DNA of 7,992 nt from Chthonomonadaceae bacterium. Lineage in GTDB: Bacteria > Armatimonadota > Chthonomonadetes > Chthonomonadales > Chthonomonadaceae. Where the stretch lies: assembly GCA_025355115.1 (NCBI GenBank), contig JANXLO010000617.1:1-7992 (forward strand). Reading direction: 5' to 3'. The notes beneath the pieces are model-generated. The model worked only from the letters and a program-made list of their open reading frames with translations. It was not told where the DNA came from and made no database searches. The position numbers and the translations under genes were made by a program. Position 1 is the first letter of the stretch; each line of letters begins with the position of its first letter. Shown in pieces: positions 1 to 6,227 of this stretch.

Positions 1-118
1 AACCCAGTCAACCCGGTATTTCAGCCCGGAAGGAGTCTTTCTTTTACTCGTACCAGTGTGGAATTGAAACCAAGACCTACAGCGACGTATCTCGCGCAAA
101 GGAAAGAAGATTAAACTG

Positions 119-418
119 ATGGGATACTCTCTATGCGTAGACGAAGAAGAGCCAAAACACCTTGCGACGAACAGCGGCATGAAAGCCCTGCGATTGTGGG
201 CGGAAAGCCTGAGCGTGAAGGCGTACTATAATTTTCGGCATTTGATGGAATACGCCTGGACGGGAGATGTCGGCGCTGCGGCAGAAGAGGTAACGACGGC
301 CCTTCGGGTCTCACCGCCTGAAGACAAACATGTGATCGAGACCGCGAAGGGGCTGGAAAAAATACTGACCGAGGCGAAGAGCGCGGTGCTCGTCAGCATT
401 ACGAACGGCATGTCTTAG
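119..418 (+). CDS. Small hypothetical protein, probably truncated by a frameshift
   Basis: This 99-residue protein is not recognised. It has no signal peptide or membrane segment. It is mixed in charge and looks helical through its middle and C-terminal half (about residues 25-95), with Ala/Glu-rich stretches. The ATG at 119 follows purine-rich sequence (AAGGA at 99-103, GAAGA at 105-109), so this start is plausible; an in-frame ATG at 179 is the alternative. The frame ends at TAG 416-418. Right after it, another frame stays open to 558, has no usable start codon and reads like the end of a globular protein (see next entry). The simplest inference is one gene of about 146 codons that lost a base near 410-418. 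A sequencing error would look the same. The function is unknown; the gap to the PHP gene at 586 is short. Confidence 0.5.
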   Translation: MGYSLCVDEEEPKHLATNSGMKALRLWAESLSVKAYYNFRHLMEYAWTGDVGAAAEEVTTALRVSPPEDKHVIETAKGLEKILTEAKSAVLVSITNGMS

Positions 419-558
419 GCGACAAGATTTCAGACGACTTTAACCCCAATCTAACGGACTATTCGGGCACCTCGATACTCATTGCGGTCGGCGGTCAGGA
501 TCGCGCGGAGTGGCAAAAAATCGTCGGGCTGCTCAAAATCGCCGGGGCAAAACGCTGA
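418..558 (+). pseudogene. Probable displaced C-terminus of the upstream small gene
   Basis: A frame one base back from that of the 119-418 gene is open from 322 to TGA 556-558. From about 421 it encodes a protein-like segment: an acidic, Asn/Asp-rich stretch, then ILIAVGGQDRAEWQKIVGLL and a short basic end (IAGAKR). There is no ATG, GTG or TTG in this frame between 418 and 558, so it cannot easily be a separate gene. The strand-helix pattern (hydrophobic ILIAV, a Gly-Gly turn, then an amphipathic helix) resembles the end of small alpha/beta proteins, but I do not recognise a family. It is best read as the C-terminal part of the 119-418 gene after a single-base loss, or as a real programmed shift. 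No classical slippery heptamer is visible at the junction. Confidence 0.4.
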
Positions 559-585
559 TCTTATGCGGCGTCTATTCGAGCCGAT

Positions 586-1881
586 ATGAAGGATACCATG
601 CACTCTACTGACGAACCTGCTTCAGAGCTTTTTCGACGGCTTGGGACACAGAAAACGCTGCTGGCATCGGCGACAAAAGAAGATGCGCTCCGACTCTCCG
701 TCAACGCGCACATCCACCTGCCGCCCAACTTCTCGGCGTTCGACAACGTCGCACAGGCTCTCGCGCTCGCCGCCGAGCAGGGCGTCAATGTGCTCGGGGC
801 CAGCAACTACTACGACTACAGTGTCTACGCCGAATTCGCGGCGGAGGCGAACCGACGACGCATCTTCCCGCTCTTCGGCATCGAGATCATCGCGCTCATA
901 GACGACCTTGTCCAGGCTGGCATCAAGCTGAACGACCCCGGTAATCCCGGCAGGATGTACCTGTGCGGCAAGGGCATCATGCGCTTCGATCCCATGACGG
1001 AGGAAGCTGCGGGTCTCATGCAGACCATCCGCCATAAGGACTCCGAGCGGATGGCCCTGATGACGCGACGGCTTGCCGAAGCTTTTGCAGCGGCAGGCGT
1101 GGAGACTGGGCTTGACGCTGAGGCGATCCGAGCACAGGCAGCAACGCGGCACGACTGTCCCCTGACCACAGTTTACCTCCAGGAGCGGCACATCGCGCAG
1201 GCGTTTCAGGAGGCCCTGTTCGCGCAGGCTGTTCCTGACGAGCGCACAGCCGTCCTGTCGCGCCTCTTTGGCTCAAGTCCAACATCCGGCGCGGAGGACG
1301 CGGCCGGGGTACAGGGCGAAATCCGCTCCCGCCTCATGAAGGCCGGAAAGCCCGCCTACGTCGCGGAGACCTTCGTTGGCTTCGACCACGCTTACAGCCT
1401 TCTCCTCGCGCTCGGCGGCATACCCTGTTATCCCGTGCTGGCCGATGGGGCGACCCCGCTCTGCGTCTTCGAGGATCCCGTCGAAAGCCTCATCGCCTCC
1501 CTGAATTCACGGGGCATCCATGCAGCCGAGTTCATTCCCGTCCGCAACAGCCCCGAAATCCTCACACGCTATGTTTCGGCACTACGCGCTGCCGGGCTGA
1601 TCGTCACCGCTGGCACGGAGCACAACACCCGTGACCTGCTGCCGCTTGCGCCCACATGCCTCGGGGGAGTGCCCATCCCCGAGGAGCTGCAGGAGATCTT
1701 TAGGGAGGGCGCGTGCGTCATAGCCGCGCACCAGTTCCTGCTCGCCCACGGAATGCCTGGTTACGTCGATGCTCAGGGGCACCCCAACGCAGGGTATGCC
1801 GATAACGAGGAGCGCATCGCTGCATTCCACAAGCTTGGAGCCGCCGTCATTCAGGAGTTCATCAGAGCGTTGCCTGCATGA
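586..1881 (+). CDS. PHP-superfamily metal-dependent hydrolase, substrate unknown
   Basis: This 431-residue, probably cytoplasmic protein has the hallmarks of the PHP (polymerase and histidinol phosphatase) fold. It has an HxH motif at H42/H44 (NAHIHLP), a GIE motif at 98-100 after a hydrophobic strand, and TAGTEHN at 341-347, which corresponds to the usual late Glu-His metal-binding motif. His202 may be a further ligand. The region between GIE and TEHN is about 240 residues, much longer than in minimal PHP phosphoesterases, so a large insert is likely. At the usual TDH position the protein instead reads ASNYYDYS (72-79). PHP proteins hydrolyse phosphoesters using two or three metal ions; the substrate here cannot be told. 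The ATG at 598 has AAGGA four nt upstream (589-593) and could be the real start (427 aa). The gene appears to stand alone. Confidence 0.82.
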   Translation: MKDTMHSTDEPASELFRRLGTQKTLLASATKEDALRLSVNAHIHLPPNFSAFDNVAQALALAAEQGVNVLGASNYYDYSVYAEFAAEANRRRIFPLFGIEIIALIDDLVQAGIKLNDPGNPGRMYLCGKGIMRFDPMTEEAAGLMQTIRHKDSERMALMTRRLAEAFAAAGVETGLDAEAIRAQAATRHDCPLTTVYLQERHIAQAFQEALFAQAVPDERTAVLSRLFGSSPTSGAEDAAGVQGEIRSRLMKAGKPAYVAETFVGFDHAYSLLLALGGIPCYPVLADGATPLCVFEDPVESLIASLNSRGIHAAEFIPVRNSPEILTRYVSALRAAGLIVTAGTEHNTRDLLPLAPTCLGGVPIPEELQEIFREGACVIAAHQFLLAHGMPGYVDAQGHPNAGYADNEERIAAFHKLGAAVIQEFIRALPA

Positions 1882-2120
1882 CCCGTAGCTCTGTGATAGT
1901 GCCTAGCAACCTCACTGTGATGGAGAAGCTAGGGCTGCTCAGGGTTAAGGGGAGACTCGCGCAGAGACGCAGAGACGCGAAGAAATGCACCGGAATAGGG
2001 CTTTCAGCACAGGAAGAATCGACTTTTTTCAGCGAAATGCCCTAAAACGACGGTTTACGGGGTACAGTATGGGGAGCGGTAGCGAAATCTCGTCCGCAGG
2101 TCAGGAAGAAGGTTCACAGA
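1882..2120. other. Intergenic region with short dyads
   Basis: No convincing gene lies here. A weak inverted repeat, CCTAGC (1902-1907) with GCTAGG (1928-1933), lies 20 nt after the PHP stop codon. It has no T-run after it, so it is a poor terminator. A second, interrupted dyad pairs AGGGC-TTTC (1997-2005) with GAAA-T-GCCCT (2034-2043), enclosing a T6 run, and lies upstream of the small gene at 2121. It could be a leader structure or a terminator variant. An alternative (+) frame from 1985 overlaps the 2121 gene; it has a low-complexity basic composition and is unlikely to be translated. Confidence 0.4.
1961..1978. repeat. Tandem GCAGAGAC repeat
   Basis: Two perfect head-to-tail copies of the 8-mer GCAGAGAC (1961-1968, 1969-1976) are followed by a further GC. 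From memory, similar CGCAGAGACGCAGAGACGC stretches recur between genes in several unrelated environmental bacteria. Within this window it occurs only here, so its family status needs a genome-wide count. Confidence 0.5.
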
Positions 2121-2333
2121 ATGCCCAAGCACGCACCAGCGCGGACTACTCCCCGGATTGCAGGCTCGCCCGTCTACGGAAAAGGCGAACTCCTTGCATT
2201 TCCCGGCAACATAGTCTATAAACATCATCAGAAGTACCACGTCTTTGTCGGGATCACCCGCGTTCTGACGACGCCCGATATGCAGACGGCATTGGCGGAG
2301 GCAGCGCGCGAGCGGACACCCGCGTCCGCTTAG
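2121..2333 (+). CDS. Small hypothetical protein (70 aa)
   Basis: The family is not recognised. The ATG at 2121 has a strong ribosome binding site, AGGAAGAAGG (2103-2112), eight nt upstream, which is the main argument that the frame is real. The protein has a basic, Pro/Thr-rich N-terminus (residues 1-15). A folded-looking middle follows, with short hydrophobic strands (GELLAFPGNIVYK, then YHVFVGITRVL) and aromatic and His residues. It ends in a short Ala-rich helix (about 53-65). No signal peptide, membrane helix or Cys motif is seen. The strand-strand-helix pattern would suit a small beta-rich domain. It precedes another short ORF at 2392 by 58 nt and could share its transcript. The role is unknown. 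Confidence 0.5.
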   Translation: MPKHAPARTTPRIAGSPVYGKGELLAFPGNIVYKHHQKYHVFVGITRVLTTPDMQTALAEAARERTPASA

Positions 2334-2391
2334 CCGTCCCTCCGTCCATAGCCTCAAAGATTCACCAGATCACAGCACAGGAGCCACCAGA

Positions 2392-2568
2392 ATGAGTTGT
2401 CGTCAAAAAGGAAAGCATCGCTCTCGTCACCACACCCACGCGGTTCGGGCTGCCAGCCTGCCCAGTTGGAAACTCCCGCCGCTCGCGTTGCCCGAGGAGT
2501 CCACGGCCGCGGTGAACAGCCCGTCACCCAAAGCCGCAACGACCCCGAAACAGGCCGTCGCAGCCTGA
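2392..2568 (+). CDS. Putative small basic, Pro/Ala-rich protein (58 aa)
   Basis: This is a short ORF not matching any family I know. The ATG at 2392 is preceded by AGGAG (2379-2383) with an eight-nt spacer, which is close to ideal. A strong terminator-like hairpin begins 30 nt after its stop (2598-2630), so the ORF is neatly framed by translation and transcription signals. The product begins with a basic, His-rich segment (SCRQKGKHRSRHHTH). It continues with a Pro/Leu stretch around a single Trp (residue 26) and ends in a Pro/Ala/Thr/Lys-rich, probably disordered tail. A nucleic-acid-binding role would be a guess from charge only. The alternative frame starting in the same place (+, 2397) lacks an ATG with a comparable site. 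Confidence 0.42.
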   Translation: MSCRQKGKHRSRHHTHAVRAASLPSWKLPPLALPEESTAAVNSPSPKAATTPKQAVAA

Positions 2569-2597
2569 CAGTCTTGTGCCGCAGCAACAGGAATTAC

Positions 2598-2630
2598 GAG
2601 CGTTTCGCCGAGCAAACCGGTGAGACGCTC
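2598..2630. terminator. Terminator-like hairpin between convergent genes
   Basis: A 13-bp stem (2598-2610 with 2618-2630, two G-U wobbles on the + strand transcript) encloses a seven-nt loop. On the + strand it is followed by TTTCC, giving a short U-tract. It lies 30 nt after the 2392-2568 ORF and 98 nt after the stop of dsbD on the minus strand, so it may serve both. The rest of the gap up to 2727 shows nothing else I can support. Confidence 0.55.
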
Positions 2631-2727
2631 TTTCCATGTCAGAACGACGCCTGAATGCCAACGACCGGGACGATTCGGGTAGCACTCATTGCGATTCTGA
2701 GGATTTTGTCTACAGGGTTGAGAGGCG

Positions 2728-4695
2728 TCAGCGGGCGGAGGCGGTGCGGGAGTCGCTGAGGAAAGCGGCGAATTTGGCGACGTCGAAGGTCGAGCCCTGG
2801 AAGACGCGCAATGGAAGGCCGTCCGGGGAGACAATCACGTAGACCGGCAGGGTGACGACGCCTGTCAGCTTCTGCTCCAGATCCTTGTTGCGCTCGTTGT
2901 CGCGAGTGCCGTTGTCGGTGTAGAGCTCCACGCGCACGTATCGATCCAGCTCTTTGGCCACCGCACGTTGCGGGAAGATAGTCTCCTCCATGAGGCGGCA
3001 GTTGGAGCAGGTGATCCCAGTAAAATCAATGAACAAAGGCCGATTCTGAGCCTTCGCCGCCGCAAGAGCCTGCGTGTAGTCGGAGAAGATCTGCTTTCCA
3101 GCGGAGGAGGAGCCGTTCACCGCGACGCTCCTGCCGGGATAGTCGGCAGGGGGAACAAAGGCGCTGAAGGTGCCAAAGGGTGCCCCTTCGATCACGGCGA
3201 GGCAGTAGAGACCGGCAAATATTGTCAGGATGCCGAGAGTGCGGCGCGGCCATCCGAACTTCGCGGTAGCGTCGTGCGGCAGCCTCAGGCCGCCAAGCAG
3301 GTAGAGGCCCGCTATCACTCCGATCATCGCCCAAAGCGCCAGGAAGACGGGCCGCGTCAAGAGTCCCCATCTCCAGACCAGGTCGGCGTTTGAGAGAAAC
3401 TTGAGCGCGGCTGCTATCTCCAGGAACCCCATGAACGCCTTCACAGAGACCATCCAGGCCCCCGCACGCGGCAGCTTTGCCAGATACTGCGGAAAGAGCG
3501 CGAGCAGGAAGAAGGGCGAGGCGAATGCCGTGCTGAAGGCCAGCATTCCCACCACCGGATAGAAGAAGCTGCCCTGCGCTGCGGTGACCAGCAGCGTCCC
3601 GACGAAGGCGACCGTGCAGGTGAAGGATGTCAGAGTGAATGTGAGGCCCATCAGCAACGGGCCGAGGACGCCGCCCTTCATGATGCCGCCCTGCGCGACG
3701 TTCGCCATTCCTGCCGGAATCATGATCTCGAACGCCCCCAGCAGGTTCGCGGCCAGCACCAGGAAGAGCACCCCCAGCGCGAGGTTAAGGTAGGGGCTTG
3801 CCGCCAGCTTCTGGATGCCGGTTGCGCCGAACACCAGGGTCATAATCAGCCCGAGGCCAGTGAAGGTGCCGACGATGCCGAGGCAGTAGGCCAGCGCGTC
3901 ACGCACCCCATGCCGGTTCGACTGCTCCCTGCGCTTCGCGAAAAAACTGACCGTGATGGGAACCATTGGAAAGACGCACGGCGTCAGCAGGGCCAGAAAC
4001 CCTGCACCTAACGAGAGCAGCACGAACGAGAGCAGGCCATGCTTCTTCGCGGCCTGAATGCTCTCGATGGTCTCATCGGAAGGCTTTGCAGTCGCGGAAG
4101 CGAGCGGGGCGCCTGGCTTCGTGCTGCTGTCGCTGGGCGTCGCAGTCGAAAGGGTCGTGGCGAAGGCGGGCTGGGGGGGAATCGCGGTGATGGCCGCGAG
4201 GCGATCGGAGCGCGGAGCGCCGGGAGCCGCAGCGAACAAGACAGGGATCTCCATCGTCTTCGGCAGCAGGCAGGTTCCCTGCCGGCAGACCTGGTAGCGC
4301 ACCTTCACCGAGGCATTTTGCGTGCCCGACGCTCCAGCTTTAAGCACAACTGGGAGCGCGAACGCGACTCCGCCCGTGTAGCTCTCCACATCGATGTGAA
4401 AGCCGGGGTCGAGCTCCGTGTGCGGCGGTGGCTGAATGCCCGCTCCCGACGCTTCAAAGGCGGCATTAGGCAGAAACTCCAGCGTGGTGACCGTTGGCCC
4501 AGTGGCACGTTTCGTCAGCGAATAGAGATGGTAGTCGCCCTCAATCTGTGCGGTCAGGACTACCTGCGCTCCCTCTCCGGCTCTTGCATCTGCAGGCAGC
4601 AGTTTCCCTGTCCAGGTGACGTCGCCGGGCGCGGCCATGACCTGCGCGGTCAGGAGCATGAGAAGCAGAGTGAAGAAGGCTGGAGTCGTTTTCAT
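2728..4695 (-). CDS. dsbD: Thiol:disulfide interchange protein DsbD
   Basis: This inner-membrane protein passes electrons from cytoplasmic thioredoxin to periplasmic thiol-disulfide partners. All three modules are present in 655 residues. A signal peptide (about 1-22) precedes an N-terminal alpha domain with the pair C137/C142. A linker rich in Ser/Thr/Pro/Ala (about 157-210) follows. The membrane beta domain has about eight helices (about 221-503); its redox cysteines are C240 in LTPCVFPMVPITVSFF and C360 in SFTCTVAFVG. The C-terminal thioredoxin-like gamma domain (about 535-650) has the active site C563-S-N-C566 and a cis-Pro region at TLPVY (615-619). It is somewhat longer than the E. coli protein (about 565 aa). 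The six redox cysteines match the known relay. The gene starts 31 nt after the stop of the upstream DsbD-alpha-like gene, so the two probably form an operon. The GGAAA before the ATG is about 12 nt away, a weak site that suggests reliance on the upstream gene. Confidence 0.95.
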   Translation of the reverse strand: MKTTPAFFTLLLMLLTAQVMAAPGDVTWTGKLLPADARAGEGAQVVLTAQIEGDYHLYSLTKRATGPTVTTLEFLPNAAFEASGAGIQPPPHTELDPGFHIDVESYTGGVAFALPVVLKAGASGTQNASVKVRYQVCRQGTCLLPKTMEIPVLFAAAPGAPRSDRLAAITAIPPQPAFATTLSTATPSDSSTKPGAPLASATAKPSDETIESIQAAKKHGLLSFVLLSLGAGFLALLTPCVFPMVPITVSFFAKRREQSNRHGVRDALAYCLGIVGTFTGLGLIMTLVFGATGIQKLAASPYLNLALGVLFLVLAANLLGAFEIMIPAGMANVAQGGIMKGGVLGPLLMGLTFTLTSFTCTVAFVGTLLVTAAQGSFFYPVVGMLAFSTAFASPFFLLALFPQYLAKLPRAGAWMVSVKAFMGFLEIAAALKFLSNADLVWRWGLLTRPVFLALWAMIGVIAGLYLLGGLRLPHDATAKFGWPRRTLGILTIFAGLYCLAVIEGAPFGTFSAFVPPADYPGRSVAVNGSSSAGKQIFSDYTQALAAAKAQNRPLFIDFTGITCSNCRLMEETIFPQRAVAKELDRYVRVELYTDNGTRDNERNKDLEQKLTGVVTLPVYVIVSPDGLPLRVFQGSTFDVAKFAAFLSDSRTASAR

Positions 4696-4726
4696 CGTCG
4701 CATTGGTTTCCGGGCGGTCAGGTCAA

Positions 4727-5359
4727 TCAGTTGCGAATGGGAGCCAGGATCGATTGGACGAGCGGGGGCTTGCGTGCGCCGCTCTTCTTCCCTCCCTTCC
4801 TGATGGGGGGCATTGGTGTGTTGGCTGTCGTTTTGGGGGAAGTGGGCGAATTGTGGGCCTGAGTCGCTTTTCCGACTACGACCACGACTTCCATTTTTGC
4901 GTCAGTCGGCGGGAAGCAGGCTTTTTCGTTGCAGCCCTGATAATGCACCAGCAGCGGCAGAGTGAACTTGCCCGGCATCAGCGATTTGTCCGGCGTCACC
5001 GAAAGATGTATTTTGACGGCTCCCTCGTAGACGGACAGTTTGTCGCCGCTGAACATCGCTTCCATCCCCTTCGGATATACCGCTTTCCCGGCTGTGAAAC
5101 CCTTTACAGCACCCAGCTTCACCTCCGTGGCGATGTAGCCTTCCGTGGCCGGGTTCGCCTGCACATGGTACGGTTTGTCCACAAGGACGCTGATCGTCAG
5201 GTCGAACGGCTTGCCAGGTGCGACGGTCTTTGGCGCGAGCGCTGTTGCTTTCAGAAATTTTGGCGTGTTCAGTTGGGCATTTGCCCCCGAAGTCAGAGTA
5301 GTCGATGCGAGCAAGGCCAGGGCGAGCAGCCCCATAGTTCGTAAAAATTGCCGTTTCAT
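4727..5359 (-). CDS. Secreted stand-alone DsbD N-terminal (alpha) domain-like protein
   Basis: This 210-residue protein has a clear signal peptide (basic MKRQFLR, hydrophobic 10-21, AxA cleavage site after A28). The mature part resembles the immunoglobulin-like N-terminal domain of DsbD. It has a VDKPYHVQANP segment (60-70) and ends in HYQGCNEKACFPP (139-151), with the pair C143/C148 and the same four-residue spacing as in the neighbouring DsbD. There are no membrane helices and no thioredoxin domain. The last about 45 residues form a basic, Pro/Thr/Lys-rich tail, probably disordered. In DsbD this domain accepts electrons from the gamma domain and delivers them to partners. The likely role here (inference) is a periplasmic thiol carrier or alternative partner reduced by the downstream DsbD. 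The start is supported by AGGCGGA shortly before the ATG. It is the first gene of the pair. Confidence 0.85.
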   Translation of the reverse strand: MKRQFLRTMGLLALALLASTTLTSGANAQLNTPKFLKATALAPKTVAPGKPFDLTISVLVDKPYHVQANPATEGYIATEVKLGAVKGFTAGKAVYPKGMEAMFSGDKLSVYEGAVKIHLSVTPDKSLMPGKFTLPLLVHYQGCNEKACFPPTDAKMEVVVVVGKATQAHNSPTSPKTTANTPMPPIRKGGKKSGARKPPLVQSILAPIRN

Positions 5360-5582
5360 TATTTCCGCCTGTCCCCTTGTTCACTGCCTCCGCACGGTCG
5401 AGATAACCGCGCGCTAAGGCTATCTTCGCGAAGGGCGAAGCGAACTCCTGCCCGAGCGCATGGAAGCGCAATCGAGTGGCTATAAGGTTTCATACGCATG
5501 GCTGCCTCCTTTATGTCGCAGGGATACGTTGGGTCGGTGTGGAAATGGCGTCCGAGGAAAGAGTTGTGCAGAGGAGAAGCTT
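5360..5582. promoter_or_regulatory. Divergent intergenic region
   Basis: This 223-nt gap separates the DsbD-type operon (minus) from the translin-type operon (plus), so promoters for both should lie here. I cannot place -35/-10 boxes with confidence. A small dyad, CTTCGC (5424-5429) with GCGAAG (5435-5440), sits near the middle and could be a hairpin or an operator. The translin frame is open back to an ATG at 5460, but that extension is low-complexity and lacks a good ribosome site. Confidence 0.4.
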
Positions 5583-6227
5583 ATGCCGACATCCCATGCC
5601 CGCAGTCTTGAGGAGATCGCCGCCGCGCTGCGAGTGCGTTTCGAGGCGACGAACCGAGCCAGGGAAGAAGCGCTTCGCGCCTGCCGCGAGACCATTCAGT
5701 TCTCCTCCCGTACCATCCGAGCGGTGCATCGCGGCGAGATGGAGGCGGCGAGGGCGCAGGCGGACGAGGCGAAGTCCCGTGTGGAGGCTGTGAGGGCAGT
5801 CCTCGCCGTGCATCCCGAGCTATTTCATGCCGGCTATGTCCACGACTCGCAGAAGGAGTACGTGGAGGCGGAGTGCATGCTCGCCATTTCAGGGGGCCAG
5901 CCACTGCCTGATCCCGACTCGCTTGGCGTGGAGGCCGCAGCCTATCTGAACGGCATCGCTGAGGCTGCGAGCGAGAGCCGTCGCTATGTGCTGGATCGCC
6001 TGCGAGCAGGAGACATGGAGCGCGCGGATTCCGTACTTAAGATTATGGACGACATCTACTACGAGCTCATCACCTTCGACTTCCCCGACGCTGTGACGGG
6101 CGGCCTGCGCCGCACGACCGACGCTCTGCGGGCCGTGCTGGAGCGCACTCGCGGCGACCTCACCCTGACACTCTCCCAGCGGCGGCTCGAGGAGGCCCTG
6201 AACCGCGCCGGTTCTCCCTCATGCTGA
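5583..6227 (+). CDS. Translin-family protein (C3PO/Trax-like, probable RNase or nucleic-acid-binding)
   Basis: This 214-residue, apparently all-helical protein matches the translin family known from eukaryotic translin/TRAX and archaeal homologues; the length fits. Family-like stretches are FSSRTIRAVHRGE (40-52), SQKEYVEAE (89-97), SLGVEAAAYLNGIAEAASE (113-131), RRYVLDRLRAGDMERA (133-148), LKIMDDIYYEL (152-162), FDFPDAVTGGLRRTTD (165-180) and a final ERTRGDLTLTL. EYVEA is the same peptide I recall around the catalytic glutamates of TRAX. E92/E95 and D157/E161 have the spacing expected of the acidic metal-binding set, so this looks like an active subunit rather than a purely structural one (inference). 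Eukaryotic C3PO degrades siRNA passenger strands and trims tRNA precursors. The ATG at 5583 was chosen because GAGGAG (5571-5576) lies six nt upstream. The stop overlaps the glycosyltransferase start by 7 nt. Automatic pipelines may misname such proteins haloacid dehalogenase. Confidence 0.85.
   Translation: MPTSHARSLEEIAAALRVRFEATNRAREEALRACRETIQFSSRTIRAVHRGEMEAARAQADEAKSRVEAVRAVLAVHPELFHAGYVHDSQKEYVEAECMLAISGGQPLPDPDSLGVEAAAYLNGIAEAASESRRYVLDRLRAGDMERADSVLKIMDDIYYELITFDFPDAVTGGLRRTTDALRAVLERTRGDLTLTLSQRRLEEALNRAGSPSC

Noticed and set aside
87..92. Possible promoter TTGAAA (64-69) with a -10 near 87-93
   Set aside because: The -35 is good but the -10 (GTATCT or TATCTC) matches the consensus poorly.
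622..1191. Open frame on the minus strand (189 codons) inside the PHP gene
   Set aside because: It overlaps the HxH and GIE motif region of the PHP gene and shows no recognisable domain; GC-rich codon bias commonly opens such frames.
2427..2834. Open frame on the minus strand (135 codons) overlapping the end of dsbD
   Set aside because: It starts out of frame inside the dsbD 3' end and covers the small + ORF and the terminator hairpin. It is Ser/Pro/Ala-rich with no ribosome site seen.
4039..4803. Long open frame on the + strand (254 codons) opposite dsbD
   Set aside because: It is Arg/Gly/Ser-rich and low-complexity, and lies antisense to a clearly identified dsbD with all its motifs.
4616..5344. 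Open frame on the + strand (242 codons) opposite the DsbD-alpha-like gene
   Set aside because: It is antisense to a gene with a clean signal peptide and Cys motif, and its composition does not look protein-like.
5460..5582. 41-codon N-terminal extension of the translin-family protein
   Set aside because: The extension does not resemble the family and has no good ribosome site, whereas ATG 5583 has GAGGAG six nt upstream.
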